The position numbers were made by a program, and so were the translations under genes. From NCBI RefSeq assembly GCF_000282335.1, contig NZ_AKJM01000075.1:43002-107001 (forward strand): 64,000 nucleotides of DNA, given 5' to 3'. The DNA is from Pseudomonas sp. GM48 (GTDB taxonomy: Bacteria > Pseudomonadota > Gammaproteobacteria > Pseudomonadales > Pseudomonadaceae). Position 1 is the first letter of the stretch. Each line of letters begins with the position of its first letter. This document shows positions 63,984 through 64,000 of this stretch, piece by piece. The notes below the pieces were generated by a model that did no database searches, was not told the origin of the DNA, and worked only from the letters and a program-made list of their open reading frames with translations.

Positions 63984-64000
63984 TTGTGGGAGCGGGCTTG
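63984..64000. repeat. Start of a further REP copy, cut by window end
   Basis: TTGTGGGAGCGGGCTTG at the last bases is the beginning of the same REP type; the remainder is outside the window. Confidence 0.75.

Overview
This window is a chromosomal segment of a fluorescent-group Pseudomonas (P. fluorescens / P. putida relative). The grounds are high GC, pseudomonad-type REP sequences (GTGGGAGCGGGCTTGCTCGC and variants) in most large intergenic gaps, and typical gene neighbourhoods: the hmgR/hmgA-fahA-maiA homogentisate locus, folM-folE-folX for tetrahydromonapterin, a norR/hmp divergent pair, cyoABCDE, a FecI/FecR/TonB-receptor iron unit and a DUF1302/DUF1329 pair. No rRNA, tRNA, CRISPR array, prophage or insertion sequence was seen.

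Layout. 1-7.5 kb: the trxB 3' end, a class III aminotransferase, the pterin operon with DUF1244 and HopJ-family genes, an ABM/membrane protein, a MerR regulator whose cobalamin motif looks lost, a PilZ-like protein and a short LOV photoreceptor. 7.5-17.5 kb: flavodoxin, class II aldolase plus MEST-type hydrolase, an MFE-type SDR, the DUF1302/DUF1329 pair and a MalT-type LuxR regulator. 17.6-22.5 kb: an unrecognised protein overlapping hmgR tail to tail, then the hmg operon with nested palindromes in its control region. 22.6-31.3 kb: SirB1-like protein, a Leu-dehydrogenase homologue lacking a catalytic Lys, SOS-boxed yebG, psiE, DUF3509, L-serine deaminase with a divergent LysR gene, an HPF-like factor, and the FecI/FecR pair with a Fur-like box. 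31.6-46.3 kb: TonB receptor, AraC regulator, EamA exporter, DUF2165, hydroxyacid dehydrogenase, a lipoprotein/RidA fusion, YkgJ, GNAT, CheV, norR/hmp and dsbB. 46.3-52.6 kb: cyo leader and operon, then an orphan NadS-type HTH antitoxin with a palindromic operator.

The most interesting block is 52.95-63.83 kb. A MocR-type regulator is divergent from a one-strand run encoding an MFS transporter, ATP-grasp ligase, RidA protein, cupin, GST, KamA-like radical SAM enzyme, class IV aminotransferase, HxE-type Fe(II)/2-oxoglutarate oxygenase, AurF-like diiron oxygenase and MBL hydrolase. It has no NRPS or PKS gene. It reads as a compact pathway for a modified amino acid or small amide bearing an oxidised nitrogen. 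I cannot match it to a characterised cluster from memory. Product and chemistry are inference; the enzyme families and active-site residues are read from the sequence.
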